From positions 1 to 64,000 of the forward strand of contig NZ_FNAU01000011.1 in NCBI RefSeq assembly GCF_900102025.1: a DNA stretch of 64,000 nucleotides, written 5' to 3'. The position numbers and the translations under genes were made by a program. Of the stretch, positions 1 through 11,665 are shown in pieces. The notes below the pieces were generated by a model. That model was not told where the DNA came from. It worked only from the letters and a program-made list of their open reading frames with translations, and made no database searches. This DNA is from Actinobaculum suis (GTDB lineage Bacteria > Actinomycetota > Actinomycetes > Actinomycetales > Actinomycetaceae). Every line of letters starts with the position of its first letter. The stretch's first letter is position 1.

Positions 1-491
1 GCAGAAAACAATACCCACCCCACCCCAAAAACACAAACCAAAACCCCAGTGACACCAAACACACACCCACAAAACCCCACCAACACAACAAAAACACAAA
101 CCAACCAGACTGATTTACTTCGGGTTCACCGGCCCGTAACCCAGTCTGACGGTCTCTTAGTCAGGCACAGGTTCATCTTTCTGCCTCCGCCCCACCCACA
201 CCCGCCGCTTCTTAGGGCAAAAGACTCTGCAAGCCCGAGGGGCCTGCAGAGTCTTCGTTATCTGGCAGCGACCGCTAATTTCGCTAGTACCAAGCTCCTT
301 ATAAACCTAGTAGTCGCTCATAACCGCCCAGTAACCTCCTATTGCATCCTCATCTTGCTGCTTTACTTCTACTTTGCCGGGGTGCGCTTCGCGTGATGTT
401 CTCACTCTTTTAGTGGTATCCCAAGCCTCTCAGCTTTGTTGTATGCACTTTGCGACGCCCTTAGCGCGTTCGCATTTTCTAGGCCCAGCGC
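1..491. other. Left-edge non-coding stretch
   Basis: No convincing gene is visible. The first 100 bases are a low-complexity C/A-rich stretch. CAGACTG at 106-112 pairs with CAGTCTG at 142-148, with an inner GGTT/AACC pair, forming a possible RNA hairpin. A second, stronger hairpin lies at 221-255. The open frames here have atypical composition and no recognisable domain. Confidence 0.5.
221..255 (-). terminator. Hairpin terminator downstream of the malic enzyme gene
   Basis: AAGACTCTGCA (221-231) and TGCAGAGTCTT (245-255) form a perfect 11-bp stem. Read on the minus strand it is followed by TTTT, consistent with intrinsic termination of the malic enzyme transcript about 240 nt after its stop codon. 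Confidence 0.55.
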
Positions 492-2015
492 TTATCGTTC
501 GCTCGCCGCTCCCGCGCTCTTTGGCGCAGCTCTTTCCACGCTGTCTTGCACAGCTTCAGCCACGGCGGGCGCAATACGCGAATCGAAGGCGGTCGGAATT
601 ACGTAGTCGGGCCGCACTTCATCGCCCACTACATCCGCGAGCGCGCGAGCCGCGGCGAGGAGCATGGCGTCGTCGATGGCGGCGGCGTCGGCATCAAGTA
701 GGCCTCTAAACAGGCCGGGGAACACGAGAACGTTATTGATCTGATTCGGAAGGTCTGAGCGTCCGGTGGCAACTACCGCGGCGTAACGTCCCGCTTCTTC
801 CGGGTCAACTTCGGGAACCGGATTGGCAAGCGCGAAGACGATCGCATTGGCGTTCATGGTGGCGATATCGGCACCGGTGAGCAGGTTCGGGGCGGAAACT
901 CCGATAAAGACGTCGGCGCCGGCGATGGCTTCGCGCAAGGTTCCCGTAATGCCGGCGGGGTTTGTGGTGTGGGCGATTTCCTGCCACGCGGGGTTTTCGT
1001 AGGTAGCGTCGGTTTTCAGCACGCCCGCGCGGTCCACCGGCACGATATCGCGCGCACCCGCCACCGTGAGGAGCCGAATAATCGCACACCCGGCCGCCCC
1101 AATGCCGTTCACCACAATGCGAATATCGTCGATGTTTTTCCCGGTCACTTTCAGTGCGTTACGTAGTGCGGCGAGCACGACGACGGCGGTGCCATGCTGG
1201 TCGTCGTGGAATACCGGAATATCTAGTTCAGCACGGAGGCGTTTTTCGATTTCGAAGCAACGCGGCGCGGAAATGTCTTCCAGATTAATACCGCCGTATG
1301 CGGGAGCGATTGCTTTCACGATGCGGATTATTTCTTCCGGATCTTTGGTGTCGAGCACGACCGGCCAGGCATCTACCCCGGCGAAGCGCTTGAAAAGCGC
1401 GGCTTTCCCCTCCATCACGGGAAGCGCGGCGGCGGGCCCGATATCGCCAAGCCCGAGCACCGCCGTGCCATCAGAGACGATAGCGACCGTATTGCGCCGG
1501 ATCGTATACCGGCGCGCGAGTGCAGGTTCGCGGTTAATGGCCGTGCATACCCGGGCCACGCCCGGCGAATAAACCCGGGCGAGGGTCGTCATATCTTCGA
1601 GTGGGGCACGCAACTCCGTGGTCAGTTTTCCGCCTTCGTGGAGGGCGAAGACTTCATCTTCGGTACCGCAAACTTCGGCCTTCGGGACGGCCTGCAAAGC
1701 TGCCACCACTTCCTCTTGGTGAGAGGCGGAAGCGCAGTCAACTGTGAGGAGCACCACGCGCTGGTCAGGATTCGGATCGGTGCAAGGTTGCTTTTCCGAT
1801 TCGTCATCTGAGCTGCCTGCAGCATGCAGTTCGCGGCCTTCCGCATGCGGCAATTTCTCTGGGCTCTCTAGCTGCGTGTTTTTCTCTAGCCGTATATTCT
1901 CCAGCTGTGTGAGTTTCGCCCCGGTTTTTTCTACCGCGGTTGCGAGCGCGGCAGTGGTCACGGCCGCAGGGGACTTAACTGTAATTCGCAATGTGTAACT
2001 TACCGATACGCCCAT
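492..2015 (-). CDS. Malic enzyme with N-terminal ACT-like domain
   Basis: Oxidative decarboxylation of malate to pyruvate with NAD(P)H production, in the cytosol. Visible family motifs are SDGTAVLGLGDIGP (about residues 181-194), the lysine segment MEGKAALFKRFAGVDA, FHDDQHGTA (about 269) and the Rossmann motif VVNGIGAAG (about 301). The first ~100 residues look like the ACT domain found on some bacterial malic enzymes, but that domain is interrupted by a charged low-complexity stretch (about 43-86, rich in Glu, Ser, Asp) that such domains normally lack. I chose the ATG at 2015 because AAAGGAAG lies just upstream. A longer frame to 2117 would run into a 14-bp tandem repeat array and is unlikely. 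Cofactor preference (NAD or NADP) cannot be read from the sequence. Confidence 0.9.
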   Translation of the reverse strand: MGVSVSYTLRITVKSPAAVTTAALATAVEKTGAKLTQLENIRLEKNTQLESPEKLPHAEGRELHAAGSSDDESEKQPCTDPNPDQRVVLLTVDCASASHQEEVVAALQAVPKAEVCGTEDEVFALHEGGKLTTELRAPLEDMTTLARVYSPGVARVCTAINREPALARRYTIRRNTVAIVSDGTAVLGLGDIGPAAALPVMEGKAALFKRFAGVDAWPVVLDTKDPEEIIRIVKAIAPAYGGINLEDISAPRCFEIEKRLRAELDIPVFHDDQHGTAVVVLAALRNALKVTGKNIDDIRIVVNGIGAAGCAIIRLLTVAGARDIVPVDRAGVLKTDATYENPAWQEIAHTTNPAGITGTLREAIAGADVFIGVSAPNLLTGADIATMNANAIVFALANPVPEVDPEEAGRYAAVVATGRSDLPNQINNVLVFPGLFRGLLDADAAAIDDAMLLAAARALADVVGDEVRPDYVIPTAFDSRIAPAVAEAVQDSVERAAPKSAGAASER

Positions 2016-2075
2016 CGGGCTTCCTTTCGTTTTCGTTTCCCCCGGCTCCGGTTTATCCCGCTTCCGGTCAATCCC

Positions 2076-2173
2076 GTTCCGGCCGCCGTGTTCCGGCCGC
2101 CCTGTTCCGGCCGCCATGTTCTGACAACCATGTTCCGGCCGCCCTGTTCTGGCTGACCCGTTCCGGCCACCCT
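2076..2173. repeat. 14-bp tandem repeat, 7 units
   Basis: Seven consecutive 14-bp units of the type GTTCCGGCCGCCCT, four nearly identical and three diverged, fill the gap upstream of the malic enzyme gene. The array ends about 60 nt from the start codon. Confidence 0.85.
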
Positions 2174-2217
2174 GTGTAAAACTGTCTTACCTCATATAGA
2201 ACCGGTCACTTTGTACA

Positions 2218-2251
2218 GAACGCGGCAAAGCCAGAAGGCCTTGCCGCGTTC
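2218..2251 (-). terminator. Hairpin downstream of gatB
   Basis: GAACGCGGCAA (2218-2228) pairs with TTGCCGCGTTC (2241-2251), with a small inner GGCC pairing. It lies about 115 nt after the gatB stop and is the likely end of the gatCAB transcript, although no long U tract follows. Confidence 0.5.
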
Positions 2252-2363
2252 ATGTTTATCTCATCCGGGTCTGCCGGTATCTCATCCTGGCCTGCCGTTT
2301 CAGCTTTAGCGCCTGCAGATTCAGTTTTCGATACCGGCAGGTGCTGCTTTAGTGCCCGCAGGC

Positions 2364-3866
2364 TTAGCTTTCGATACCTGCTTTTTGCAGAATGATCTTA
2401 TTTACCTGTGCGGCATCTGCCTTGCCCCGGGTGGCCTTCATTACGGCACCAACTATTGCACCAGCTGCCTTCACCTTTCCGTCCTTGATCTTCTCAAGCA
2501 CGTCGGGCTGGGCGGCGAGGGCCTCGTCCACGATTCTTTCGATTTCTCCGGCGTCGGAAACCACCTCAAGGCCGCGCGCCTTTACCACCTCTTGCGGGCT
2601 GCCTTCTCCGGCGAGCACGCCGTCCAAGGCTTGGCGGGCAAGCTTATCGGTGAGCTTGCCGCTGGTTACTAGTTCGTCAAGTTCGGCCACAGCTTGCGGG
2701 GTGATAGGCGCATCTTCCAATTCGATCGCGTGATCCTTGGCATAGACGGCGATTTGCCCCATCCACCATTTGCGCGCCCCGGCCGGGCTGGCACCAGCTT
2801 GCACGGAAGCTTCGATCGGTTCGAGCGCACCGGCACTCACTACATCGCGCAATTCTTCATCCGAAAGCTCCCATTCCTTTTGCACGCGGGCCTTTTTCGC
2901 GGCCGGCAATTCCGGCATAGATTCGCGAATCTCAGCCACCATTTCTTCCGTGCAGATAACGGGCACCAAATCGGGATCCGGGAAATAGCGGTAGTCATCG
3001 GCGTCGGACTTGACCCGCCCGGGAAGCGTGCCGCTAATCGTATCGGAATAGTTACGGGTTTCCTGCTGTATTTCCCCACCTGCGGCCAAAATCGCAGCCT
3101 GCCGCTGAATTTCGTAGCGGATGGTGTTTTCGATCCCGCGGAAGGAATTGACGTTCTTCGTTTCGGTACGAGTGCCAAACGGAGCATCCGGGGATTCGCG
3201 TAGGGAAACGTTGACGTCGGCGCGGATATTACCGCGTTCCATGCGGCCTTCCGAAATGCCGAGTGCCCGCACAATCTCGCGGATCCCCCGCACATACGCC
3301 CCAGCAATTTCCGGCGCGTTCTTCCCCACCCCGGTAGCTGGTTCGGAAACGATTTCAATCAGCGGAACGCCGGCGCGGTTGTAATCAACGAGCGAATACT
3401 TAGCGCCCGCGAGCCGACCGTCCGCGGCGCCCACGTGCGTGTTCTTTCCGGCGTCTTCTTCCAGGTGCGCGTGTTCGATCGGGAACCGATACGGCGTGCC
3501 GTCAGCCAGTTCCACATCCAGATATCCACCCAAAATAATCGGGCTGAAGTTCTGGGTGATCTGATATGCCTTCGGTAAGTCCGGGTAGAAATAATTCTTG
3601 CGGTCGAAACGCGAACACGGGTTGATTTTCGAGTTCAGTGCCAGGCCGAGCCGTACCGCATATTCGACGGCGGCTTTATTCAGCACCGGGAGCGAGCCCG
3701 GCAACCCCACGGATACGGGCTGAATGTCCGTATTCGGTTCGTGGCCGAAAGCCACGGGCGCGGCGTCGAAAATTTTGGTTTCCGTGGACAGCTCCACGTG
3801 CACTTCCAGACCAATCACGGGATCGAACCGAGCAATGGCCTCGTCAAAATCCATCAATTCATCCAT
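2364..3866 (-). CDS. gatB: Aspartyl/glutamyl-tRNA(Asn/Gln) amidotransferase subunit B
   Basis: GatB of the GatCAB complex, which turns misacylated Glu-tRNA(Gln) and Asp-tRNA(Asn) into Gln-tRNA(Gln) and Asn-tRNA(Asn). The GatB core opens with [13 protein letters not shown] and contains [24 protein letters not shown] and [13 protein letters not shown]. The C-terminal ~150 residues form the YqeY-like tRNA-binding tail. The 500-residue length is normal. GGAGGA lies 8 nt before the ATG. It starts 3 nt after the gatA stop codon, so the two are almost certainly translationally coupled. It is the third gene of the gatC-gatA-gatB operon, which supports use of the indirect Gln and/or Asn aminoacylation route. 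Confidence 0.97.
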   Translation of the reverse strand: MDELMDFDEAIARFDPVIGLEVHVELSTETKIFDAAPVAFGHEPNTDIQPVSVGLPGSLPVLNKAAVEYAVRLGLALNSKINPCSRFDRKNYFYPDLPKAYQITQNFSPIILGGYLDVELADGTPYRFPIEHAHLEEDAGKNTHVGAADGRLAGAKYSLVDYNRAGVPLIEIVSEPATGVGKNAPEIAGAYVRGIREIVRALGISEGRMERGNIRADVNVSLRESPDAPFGTRTETKNVNSFRGIENTIRYEIQRQAAILAAGGEIQQETRNYSDTISGTLPGRVKSDADDYRYFPDPDLVPVICTEEMVAEIRESMPELPAAKKARVQKEWELSDEELRDVVSAGALEPIEASVQAGASPAGARKWWMGQIAVYAKDHAIELEDAPITPQAVAELDELVTSGKLTDKLARQALDGVLAGEGSPQEVVKARGLEVVSDAGEIERIVDEALAAQPDVLEKIKDGKVKAAGAIVGAVMKATRGKADAAQVNKIILQKAGIES

Positions 3867-3869
3867 TAC

Positions 3870-5486
3870 TTATTCCTCCCAGTTCTGTGCCGGCGAGGTG
3901 GCGGCCAAACGTCCGCACACCTTTTCCACGATTCCAGCCACCTTGTACATGAGTGCATCGGCCCGGGCTGGAGCCATTACCTGCAGGCCCACGGGCAAGC
4001 CGTCCGCCAGCCCGCTCGGCACGGACATGGCCGGCACGCCCGCCAGATTGGCGGGGATTGTCGAAGCATCATTGAGGTACATGGCCAACGGATCATCGGA
4101 CTTCGCGCCGAATTCGAAAGCTACTTCCGGAGCGGTGGGCGAAAGAATCACATCAGCCTGCGTGAAGGCTTTCTCCAGGTCACGTTGCACGAGCGTGCGG
4201 ACCTTGAGCGCGGCGCCGTAGAATTGGTCATAAGCACCGGCGGAAAGCACTTGCGTGCCCAAAATAATGCGCCGCTTCACCTCATGCCCAAAACCGGCCG
4301 CCCGGGTTGCTCGCATCACCGTTTCCGCAGTGACCGGGCCTTTCTTCGGTTCTACGCGAATTCCGTAACGCATCCCATCAAACCGCGCCAGGTTCGAAGA
4401 AACTTCAGCCGGCTGAATCAGGTAATAGGCTGGCAAAGCGTACGTAAATGACGGGCAGGAGATTTCCACGGTTTGTGCACCGAGCGCTTCGAGCTTCTCC
4501 ACTGCGGCATGGAAGGAAGCCAAAACCCCTTCCTGGTACCCTTCGCCTTCCAGTTCTGCTACCAAGCCAATCCGCAAACCAGCAAGCGGTTGGGCGCTAT
4601 CCGTGCCAGAAGCTGCGGCTGCAGACTCGGCATCCTCGGCGTCAGAAGTTCCGGCAGCTGCAACCGGCTCGGCGCCAGAAGTTCCGGATTCGGCAGAAGC
4701 TGCGGCAACAGACTGCGCGCCAGTGCGAGCAGCAGCTGCCAATTCTGCTACCGGATCAGGCAAGGACGTGGAATCGTGCGGGTCGTGCCCGGAGATGAGT
4801 TCTTGCAGGAGGGCGGCGTCTTCTACCGTGCGTGCCACCGGGCCGATCTGATCCAAGGACGAAGCCATGGCGATCAAACCGAAGCGCGAAACGGCTCCGT
4901 AAGTGGGTTTGGCCCCCACGGTTCCGGTTACCGCACCCGGTTGCCGGATGGAACCGCCCGTATCTGAACCGAGTGCCCAGGGCACCATAAATGCGCTGAC
5001 CGCGGCCGCGCTACCTCCGCCGGACCCACCCGGAATACGGCTGGTATCCCAGGGGTTTTTCGTAGCCCCGAAAGCCGAATGTTCGGTGGAAGACCCCATG
5101 GCGAATTCGTCCAGATTAGTCTTTCCGACGATCGGCAACTTTGCCGCCTTGATCTTCTGAATCACCGTGGCATCGTACGGTGGTTTCCAGCCTTCCAGAA
5201 TCTTGGAGGCCGCCGTCGTCGGCACACCACGCGTAACAATATTATCCTTAATGGCAATCGGAATGCCGGCCAGTGGATGCAGGGCTTCCCCTGCTTCCCG
5301 AGCGGCGTCAACCTCCCGCGCCGTGGCGAGAGCCCCTTCCCGATCTACATACAAAAAGGCATTGATTTTCGGGTCGACGGCGGCGATGCGCTCGAGCACT
5401 GCTTCGGTCAGCTCCACGGAGGTCAGTTCCCGCGCGCGGAGCAGCACCGAAAGCTCTGCCGCCGTTTTCTTCAGCACGTCTTTCAC
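3870..5486 (-). CDS. gatA: Aspartyl/glutamyl-tRNA(Asn/Gln) amidotransferase subunit A
   Basis: Amidase subunit that releases ammonia from glutamine for the GatB transamidation step. The amidase-signature catalytic triad is visible: Lys80 in PIAIKDN, the cis-Ser in [13 protein letters not shown] (about 155) and the nucleophilic Ser in [11 protein letters not shown] (about 179). The protein is 538 residues, longer than typical GatA (about 480-500), because of an Ala/Ser/Gly-rich insertion at about 249-299 that repeats variants of [12 protein letters not shown] and lies between conserved blocks (...DSTSLPDP and LAGLRIGLV). The start is a GTG that shares its first base with the gatC TAG stop. The insertion looks like an in-frame repeat expansion in a surface loop. 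Confidence 0.96.
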   Translation of the reverse strand: MKDVLKKTAAELSVLLRARELTSVELTEAVLERIAAVDPKINAFLYVDREGALATAREVDAAREAGEALHPLAGIPIAIKDNIVTRGVPTTAASKILEGWKPPYDATVIQKIKAAKLPIVGKTNLDEFAMGSSTEHSAFGATKNPWDTSRIPGGSGGGSAAAVSAFMVPWALGSDTGGSIRQPGAVTGTVGAKPTYGAVSRFGLIAMASSLDQIGPVARTVEDAALLQELISGHDPHDSTSLPDPVAELAAAARTGAQSVAAASAESGTSGAEPVAAAGTSDAEDAESAAAASGTDSAQPLAGLRIGLVAELEGEGYQEGVLASFHAAVEKLEALGAQTVEISCPSFTYALPAYYLIQPAEVSSNLARFDGMRYGIRVEPKKGPVTAETVMRATRAAGFGHEVKRRIILGTQVLSAGAYDQFYGAALKVRTLVQRDLEKAFTQADVILSPTAPEVAFEFGAKSDDPLAMYLNDASTIPANLAGVPAMSVPSGLADGLPVGLQVMAPARADALMYKVAGIVEKVCGRLAATSPAQNWEE

Positions 5487-5782
5487 TATTCGCCTCCCAG
5501 AATTTGCGGAACCAGGAATTTACCGTCCTCTGCGGCGGGAGCGGCCGCGAGCAATTCGTCGCGATCGAGCGTTTCTCCCGGGACGTCCGGCCGCGTCACG
5601 TCTTCAATCGGAAGGGGGTTCACGGTTCCCGGAATATCCGGGCCGGCAACCTCAGAAACGGCTTTAACCCACTCTTCGACTGCTTCAAGTTCGGTGGACA
5701 TCTGCCGAGCTTCGTCTTCCGTCAAGCTTATTCGTGCAAGGTCTGCGATATGCGCGACCCGTTCTTTGGAAAATGACGACAT
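5486..5782 (-). CDS. gatC: Aspartyl/glutamyl-tRNA(Asn/Gln) amidotransferase subunit C
   Basis: Small (98-residue) linker subunit that wraps around GatA and stabilises the GatAB complex. The family pattern is clear: an N-terminal helix [17 protein letters not shown], a middle [18 protein letters not shown] segment and the C-terminal [10 protein letters not shown]. The frame stays open upstream to 6334, but that extension crosses non-coding repeat elements. The ATG at 5782 matches GatC homologues and lies 7 nt after a TACACT -10 box, so the operon mRNA is probably leaderless. It is the first gene of gatCAB. Confidence 0.95.
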   Translation of the reverse strand: MSSFSKERVAHIADLARISLTEDEARQMSTELEAVEEWVKAVSEVAGPDIPGTVNPLPIEDVTRPDVPGETLDRDELLAAAPAAEDGKFLVPQILGGE

Positions 5783-5789
5783 AACCCCA

Positions 5790-5795
5790 AGTGTA
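5790..5795 (-). promoter_or_regulatory. -10 box of gatCAB (leaderless)
   Basis: TACACT on the minus strand, 7 nt before the gatC ATG, puts the transcription start at or next to the A of the start codon. Confidence 0.55.
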
Positions 5796-5840
5796 GATGA
5801 CCGGGCGGCCCGTGGCGGAAACACACCGCATTGCGGCCGC

Positions 5841-5967
5841 ACCAATTCCGCGGTTTGTGTTTTTGCAAATATCGCGGAATTAGCATTCGCAGGCACCAAT
5901 TCCGCGAAACTGTTCCGCCCCAAAACCGGCACCCAAACTTCATCACGGCAACCAATTCCGCGAAATC
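5841..5967. repeat. AATTCCGCG dispersed-element cluster
   Basis: Between the divergent gatC and PLD genes. ACCAATTCCGCGGTTTGTGT (5841-5860) faces ATATCGCGGAATTAG (5869-5883), giving a hairpin with AATTCCGCG/CGCGGAATT arms. Two more forward copies follow (about 5894-5910 and 5951-5967, ending CGAAA). This is the first cluster of an element family found across the whole window. Confidence 0.85.
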
Positions 5968-6124
5968 TGCGGCGGCTCCGGCGGCTCCGGAAATAATCCC
6001 CAAACATTCTCCAAACATCTTCGGTGCTTCGGAAATACCATGAGCCCAGCTCAAACTGCCCTTCGGGCGAAAATCCAGGCCCGCCGATGTGAGGCATCTG
6101 TAGGCACAGAAAGCCGGCGGCGTC

Positions 6125-6130
6125 TAAAGT
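6125..6130 (+). promoter_or_regulatory. -10 box of the PLD gene (leaderless)
   Basis: TAAAGT is followed by 7 nt and the ATG at 6138. This supports 6138 rather than the in-frame GTG at 6129 as the start. Confidence 0.5.
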
Positions 6131-6137
6131 GAAGCCC

Positions 6138-7385
6138 ATGGTCAAGCTAAACCCGCGAGCGCGGAAAGCTCTAAAGTGGGGCGCGATAGCCACGGCGGCA
6201 GCGCCAGTTATCGCTACCGGCGCTGTTGTAGCTATTGATGAAGCTCGTAAACGCCGCACGCCACCTACCGGTGAGTTTCCGCATTTGCCGCCGCAACCGG
6301 CAAACGTGGGCGAAAACGAGACCTTAATTTTCACTTACGGGCGCGATCTGTACGAAGCGATGCTGGCCGATATCGAAAAGGCCAAAGAATACGTGTACTT
6401 CGAAATGTTTATTTTGAAGGCAGACGCGTGGGGTTACCGTTTCCGAGAGGCTTTCCAGCGCGCGGCACGCCGCGGCGTACGCGTGCATGTGCTGCTAGAC
6501 ACCTGGGGAAACCTAAATCAAGATCCATGTTTCCGCCATCCCCCGGCGCAGAAAAATCTGCATTGGATGAACTTCCCGCTCGTGCGCACCGGAATCTTTA
6601 CTGGACGTTCGCGCGATAAGGGCCGTGATCACCGCAAGATTATGGTGGTTGATGGCCGCGTGGGATACGTGGGCGGATACAACATCGGCACAATTTACGG
6701 CACCAAGTGGCGTGATACGCATATGAGGATTGCCGGGCCCGGGGTGTGGGAGCTAGAAGCGGCATTCACGGAAATGTGGAACTCCTATCGCCAACGCAAA
6801 CACCCGCGTTTAGAAATCGAGCCGGGCCACAGATGGAATCCGGCGTTGCGGGCGGTGCATAACTCGCCCGCCCAAAATGTTTACCCCATAGCCGCGCTAT
6901 ACATTGACGCTCTAGCCAGGGCAAAGGATCGCGCGTGGATGACGATGGGCTATTTTATTCCGGACGATCCCATGCTCGATGCGCTTACTGGCGCTGCCCA
7001 GCGCGGTGTGGACGTGCGTATCCTCATCCCCCAATATTCAAACCATATTTATACAGATTGGGTGGGCCGGCCGCATTATGAGCGTCTTTTGGAATCCGGG
7101 GTGCGCATGTTCCTCTACCGAGAGGCGATGATTCACGCCAAAACGATGACGGTAGACGGACATTGGTCCACCATCGGCACCGCGAACATTGACCGCTTGT
7201 CCCTGCGCGGAAACTTCGAAATCAACATGTCGATCTTTTCCGACGATCTTGCGCGCGTGATGGAGAAACTCTTCCTGGTGGACCTCACAAACACCTTCGA
7301 ACTTACCCTCGAAGAATGGAACAAGCGCGGCACGCTCGCACGCGTAACCGAATCGATTCTCCGCCCTCTCGCCCCACTCCTCTAG
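6138..7385 (+). CDS. Phospholipase D-superfamily protein, cardiolipin synthase-like
   Basis: Probable phosphatidyltransferase that makes cardiolipin at the membrane. Two HKD motifs are present: RDHRKIMVVDG with downstream GGYNIG (about residue 165) and IHAKTMTVDG with TANIDRLS (about 335), the two half-sites of a PLD active site. One hydrophobic segment near residues 12-35 (GAIATAAAPVIATGAVVAI) anchors the N-terminus, so the enzyme is membrane-bound by a single helix rather than the two of classical Cls. The start at 6138 is chosen from the leaderless promoter geometry. It is divergent from gatC. The family also contains nucleases and other phosphatidyltransferases, so the substrate is inferred. 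Confidence 0.85.
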   Translation: MVKLNPRARKALKWGAIATAAAPVIATGAVVAIDEARKRRTPPTGEFPHLPPQPANVGENETLIFTYGRDLYEAMLADIEKAKEYVYFEMFILKADAWGYRFREAFQRAARRGVRVHVLLDTWGNLNQDPCFRHPPAQKNLHWMNFPLVRTGIFTGRSRDKGRDHRKIMVVDGRVGYVGGYNIGTIYGTKWRDTHMRIAGPGVWELEAAFTEMWNSYRQRKHPRLEIEPGHRWNPALRAVHNSPAQNVYPIAALYIDALARAKDRAWMTMGYFIPDDPMLDALTGAAQRGVDVRILIPQYSNHIYTDWVGRPHYERLLESGVRMFLYREAMIHAKTMTVDGHWSTIGTANIDRLSLRGNFEINMSIFSDDLARVMEKLFLVDLTNTFELTLEEWNKRGTLARVTESILRPLAPLL

Positions 7386-7441
7386 GTTTGGCTTTGCCTG
7401 GCCTGCCTACCCCGGAGCCAGCCCGGCCCCCTGGCACCTAT

Positions 7442-7585
7442 TTCGCAGTGCCTTTTGCCGCGCCTTTTCGCAGTGCCTTTTGCAGTGCTTTTTTGCAGTG
7501 CCTTTTGCCGCGCCTTTTCACTGTGTCTTTTCGCAGTGCCTTTTAGCTGTGCCTTTTCGCTGTGCCTTTTTGCCGTGCCTTTTCG
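7442..7585. repeat. ~15-bp degenerate tandem repeat at the ligA 3' end
   Basis: About ten units of the form GCAGTGCCTTTT plus 2-3 variable bases (GCTGTGCCTTTTC, GCCGCGCCTTTT) occupy the gap between the convergent PLD and ligA genes and abut the ligA stop codon at 7587. Confidence 0.8.
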
Positions 7586-7586
7586 C

Positions 7587-10316
<2,730 letters not shown>

Positions 10317-10353
10317 TCATTTTCGTTCGCTTTTCCCTGCCGATTCCCGCTCG

Positions 10354-10430
10354 CACCAATTCCGCGGTTTGTGTTTTTGCAGATATCGCGGAATTAGCCC
10401 GCGCGGTAGGTACCAATTCCGCGGTTTGTG
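10354..10430. repeat. AATTCCGCG dispersed-element cluster with hairpin form
   Basis: CACCAATTCCGCGGTTTGTG (from 10354) and the inverted ATATCGCGGAATTAG (10383-10397) form a 9-bp stem around a ~20-nt loop (GTTTGTGTTTTTGCAGATAT). A further forward copy (TACCAATTCCGCGGTTTGTG) follows at 10411-10430. The loop is nearly identical to the one at 5841-5883. Confidence 0.88.
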
Positions 10431-10480
10431 TACGTGGTGCTGCGCGCATACTCCCCCGCCCAGCGCCGCTAGATACTCAC

Positions 10481-11377
10481 TCAATCGTGCAACGGACGCA
10501 CATTTTCTGGCGAGTTATTTCGCACATTGTTCACTTCCTGCCGCACCGCTACCGCTTCCAAGAGCGGAGCCGGGCGCCGCAATAGTTCACGCGCGGCCGC
10601 GCCATCCTGCAAATTCGGATCTAGCCAAACCGCGTATTCCTCGGAGCGGAGCGCCACCGGTTCACGATGATGAATATGCCGCAGGTTTTCTTGCGTCGGC
10701 CGGGTCAAAATTGTGGCGGAAAGCAACCACGCACCGCCCGGCTTTCTCCACCAGGAATACAAACCTGCCATTCCCAAAAGTTCCGGTGTGGCTCCACTTC
10801 CCCGCTCTTGCACCTTTTCCGCGGTTTCGGTGCCAGGCTCTCCTACCTTTTCCGCGGTTTCGGTGCCATACTTCCGCACCAATTCCGCGGTTTCTGCTGC
10901 TCCCCCAAGTTTCGGAACCCCGCCGTTTTCCTCGGCCTCTCCGCGTAACGGCGTCGTAGGCACAGAAATATAAAACGGTTGTTTATCCCCTTGCCGTGTT
11001 TGCCATTCAAAATAGCCATTCATCGGGAAAATGCATCGCCGTTTTGCCATAGATTCCGCAAAACTCGGTTTCTCCGCTGCCGTTTCCAGCCGCGCGTTGA
11101 ACAGCACCGGCCCGTTGCCACCCGCCCGTGCCCAGCCGGGCACCAAGCCCCAGCGGGATAGTAAAAGTTCACGCACCGCTCCCTGCGGTTCCGGTACGAC
11201 GCCGCCGCGGGGCTCCCCCACCGGCCGCCCGTAATGTTCCACCACGATGGGGACATTCGCGGTCGGAGCAACGTTGTAATTCGGCGCAAGATTTGTGGCC
11301 GCAGGGTCCGCAAATTCGAATTGAAATTGGAGCTGCACGCCCTGCGTCGGCTGAAATAACGCATATCTGCCACACAT
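10481..11377 (-). CDS. SRAP/HMCES-family abasic-site protein (YedK-like)
   Basis: Shields abasic sites in single-stranded DNA by forming a thiazolidine crosslink through the N-terminal cysteine. The start MCGRYA puts Cys2 at the required position once Met is removed. NARLETAAEKPSF (Asn about 94), GYFEW (Glu124) and HHREPVAL (the His position) match the catalytic residues. Between FYISVPTTPL and LLGMAGLYSWW, where relatives have only a few residues, there are about 55 extra residues (about 144-198) with three copies of an ETAEKV/ETAELV unit. Their DNA (10811-10893) contains variants of the dispersed TTCCGCGGTTT element, so the element has been accommodated in frame inside the catalytic domain. 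The ATG lies 6 nt after a TACGCT -10 box (leaderless). Longer upstream starts cross the repeat cluster. Confidence 0.92.
   Translation of the reverse strand: MCGRYALFQPTQGVQLQFQFEFADPAATNLAPNYNVAPTANVPIVVEHYGRPVGEPRGGVVPEPQGAVRELLLSRWGLVPGWARAGGNGPVLFNARLETAAEKPSFAESMAKRRCIFPMNGYFEWQTRQGDKQPFYISVPTTPLRGEAEENGGVPKLGGAAETAELVRKYGTETAEKVGEPGTETAEKVQERGSGATPELLGMAGLYSWWRKPGGAWLLSATILTRPTQENLRHIHHREPVALRSEEYAVWLDPNLQDGAAARELLRRPAPLLEAVAVRQEVNNVRNNSPENVRPLHD
10811..10893. repeat. Dispersed element copies inside the SRAP coding region
   Basis: TTTTCCGCGGTTTCGG (about 10815 and 10848) and ACCAATTCCGCGGTTTCTG (about 10879-10896), roughly 33 bp apart, are three variants of the dispersed element. They encode ETAEKV, ETAEKV and ETAELV in the SRAP protein. 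Confidence 0.8.
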
Positions 11378-11383
11378 ACACCC

Positions 11384-11389
11384 AGCGTA
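11384..11389 (-). promoter_or_regulatory. -10 box of the SRAP gene (leaderless)
   Basis: TACGCT on the minus strand, 6 nt before the ATG at 11377. Confidence 0.5.
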
Positions 11390-11420
11390 TCGCGCATGCC
11401 ACGGGCCGGCCGGTACCGCG

Positions 11421-11551
11421 TACACAAACCGCGGAATTGGTGCCCAAGGAATACTAATTCCGCGAAATCCGCACCCACACAAACCGCGGAATTGGTACCT
11501 ACGCGCGTGCTAATTCCGCGATATCTGCAAAAACACAAACCGCGGAATTAG
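11421..11551. repeat. AATTCCGCG dispersed-element cluster, five arms
   Basis: Arms in order: CACAAACCGCGGAATTGGTG (reverse), CTAATTCCGCGAAATCC (forward, about 11454), CACAAACCGCGGAATTGGTA (reverse), CTAATTCCGCGATATCTGC (forward, about 11510) and CACAAACCGCGGAATTAG (reverse, ending 11551). The last two make the same hairpin as at 5841 and 10354, in the opposite orientation. The cluster lies between the divergent SRAP and kinase genes. Confidence 0.88.
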
Positions 11552-11653
11552 TCCGCGCAGCGGCAAACCCCGCGCCCCTTACTACGACTTCGGGCCTACC
11601 TCTATCCGGCTACAGGCGGAGAAAACCTATCCATTCCGTACCCAAAAGCGCGT

Positions 11654-11659
11654 TACAGT
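11654..11659 (+). promoter_or_regulatory. -10 box of the sensor kinase gene (leaderless)
   Basis: TACAGT is followed by AGCGGC and the GTG start at 11666. Confidence 0.5.
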
Positions 11660-11665
11660 AGCGGC

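Noticed and set aside
49-396. 115-residue frame at the left edge
   Set aside because: Starts in a C/A-rich low-complexity tract and crosses the hairpin at 221-255; no coding character.
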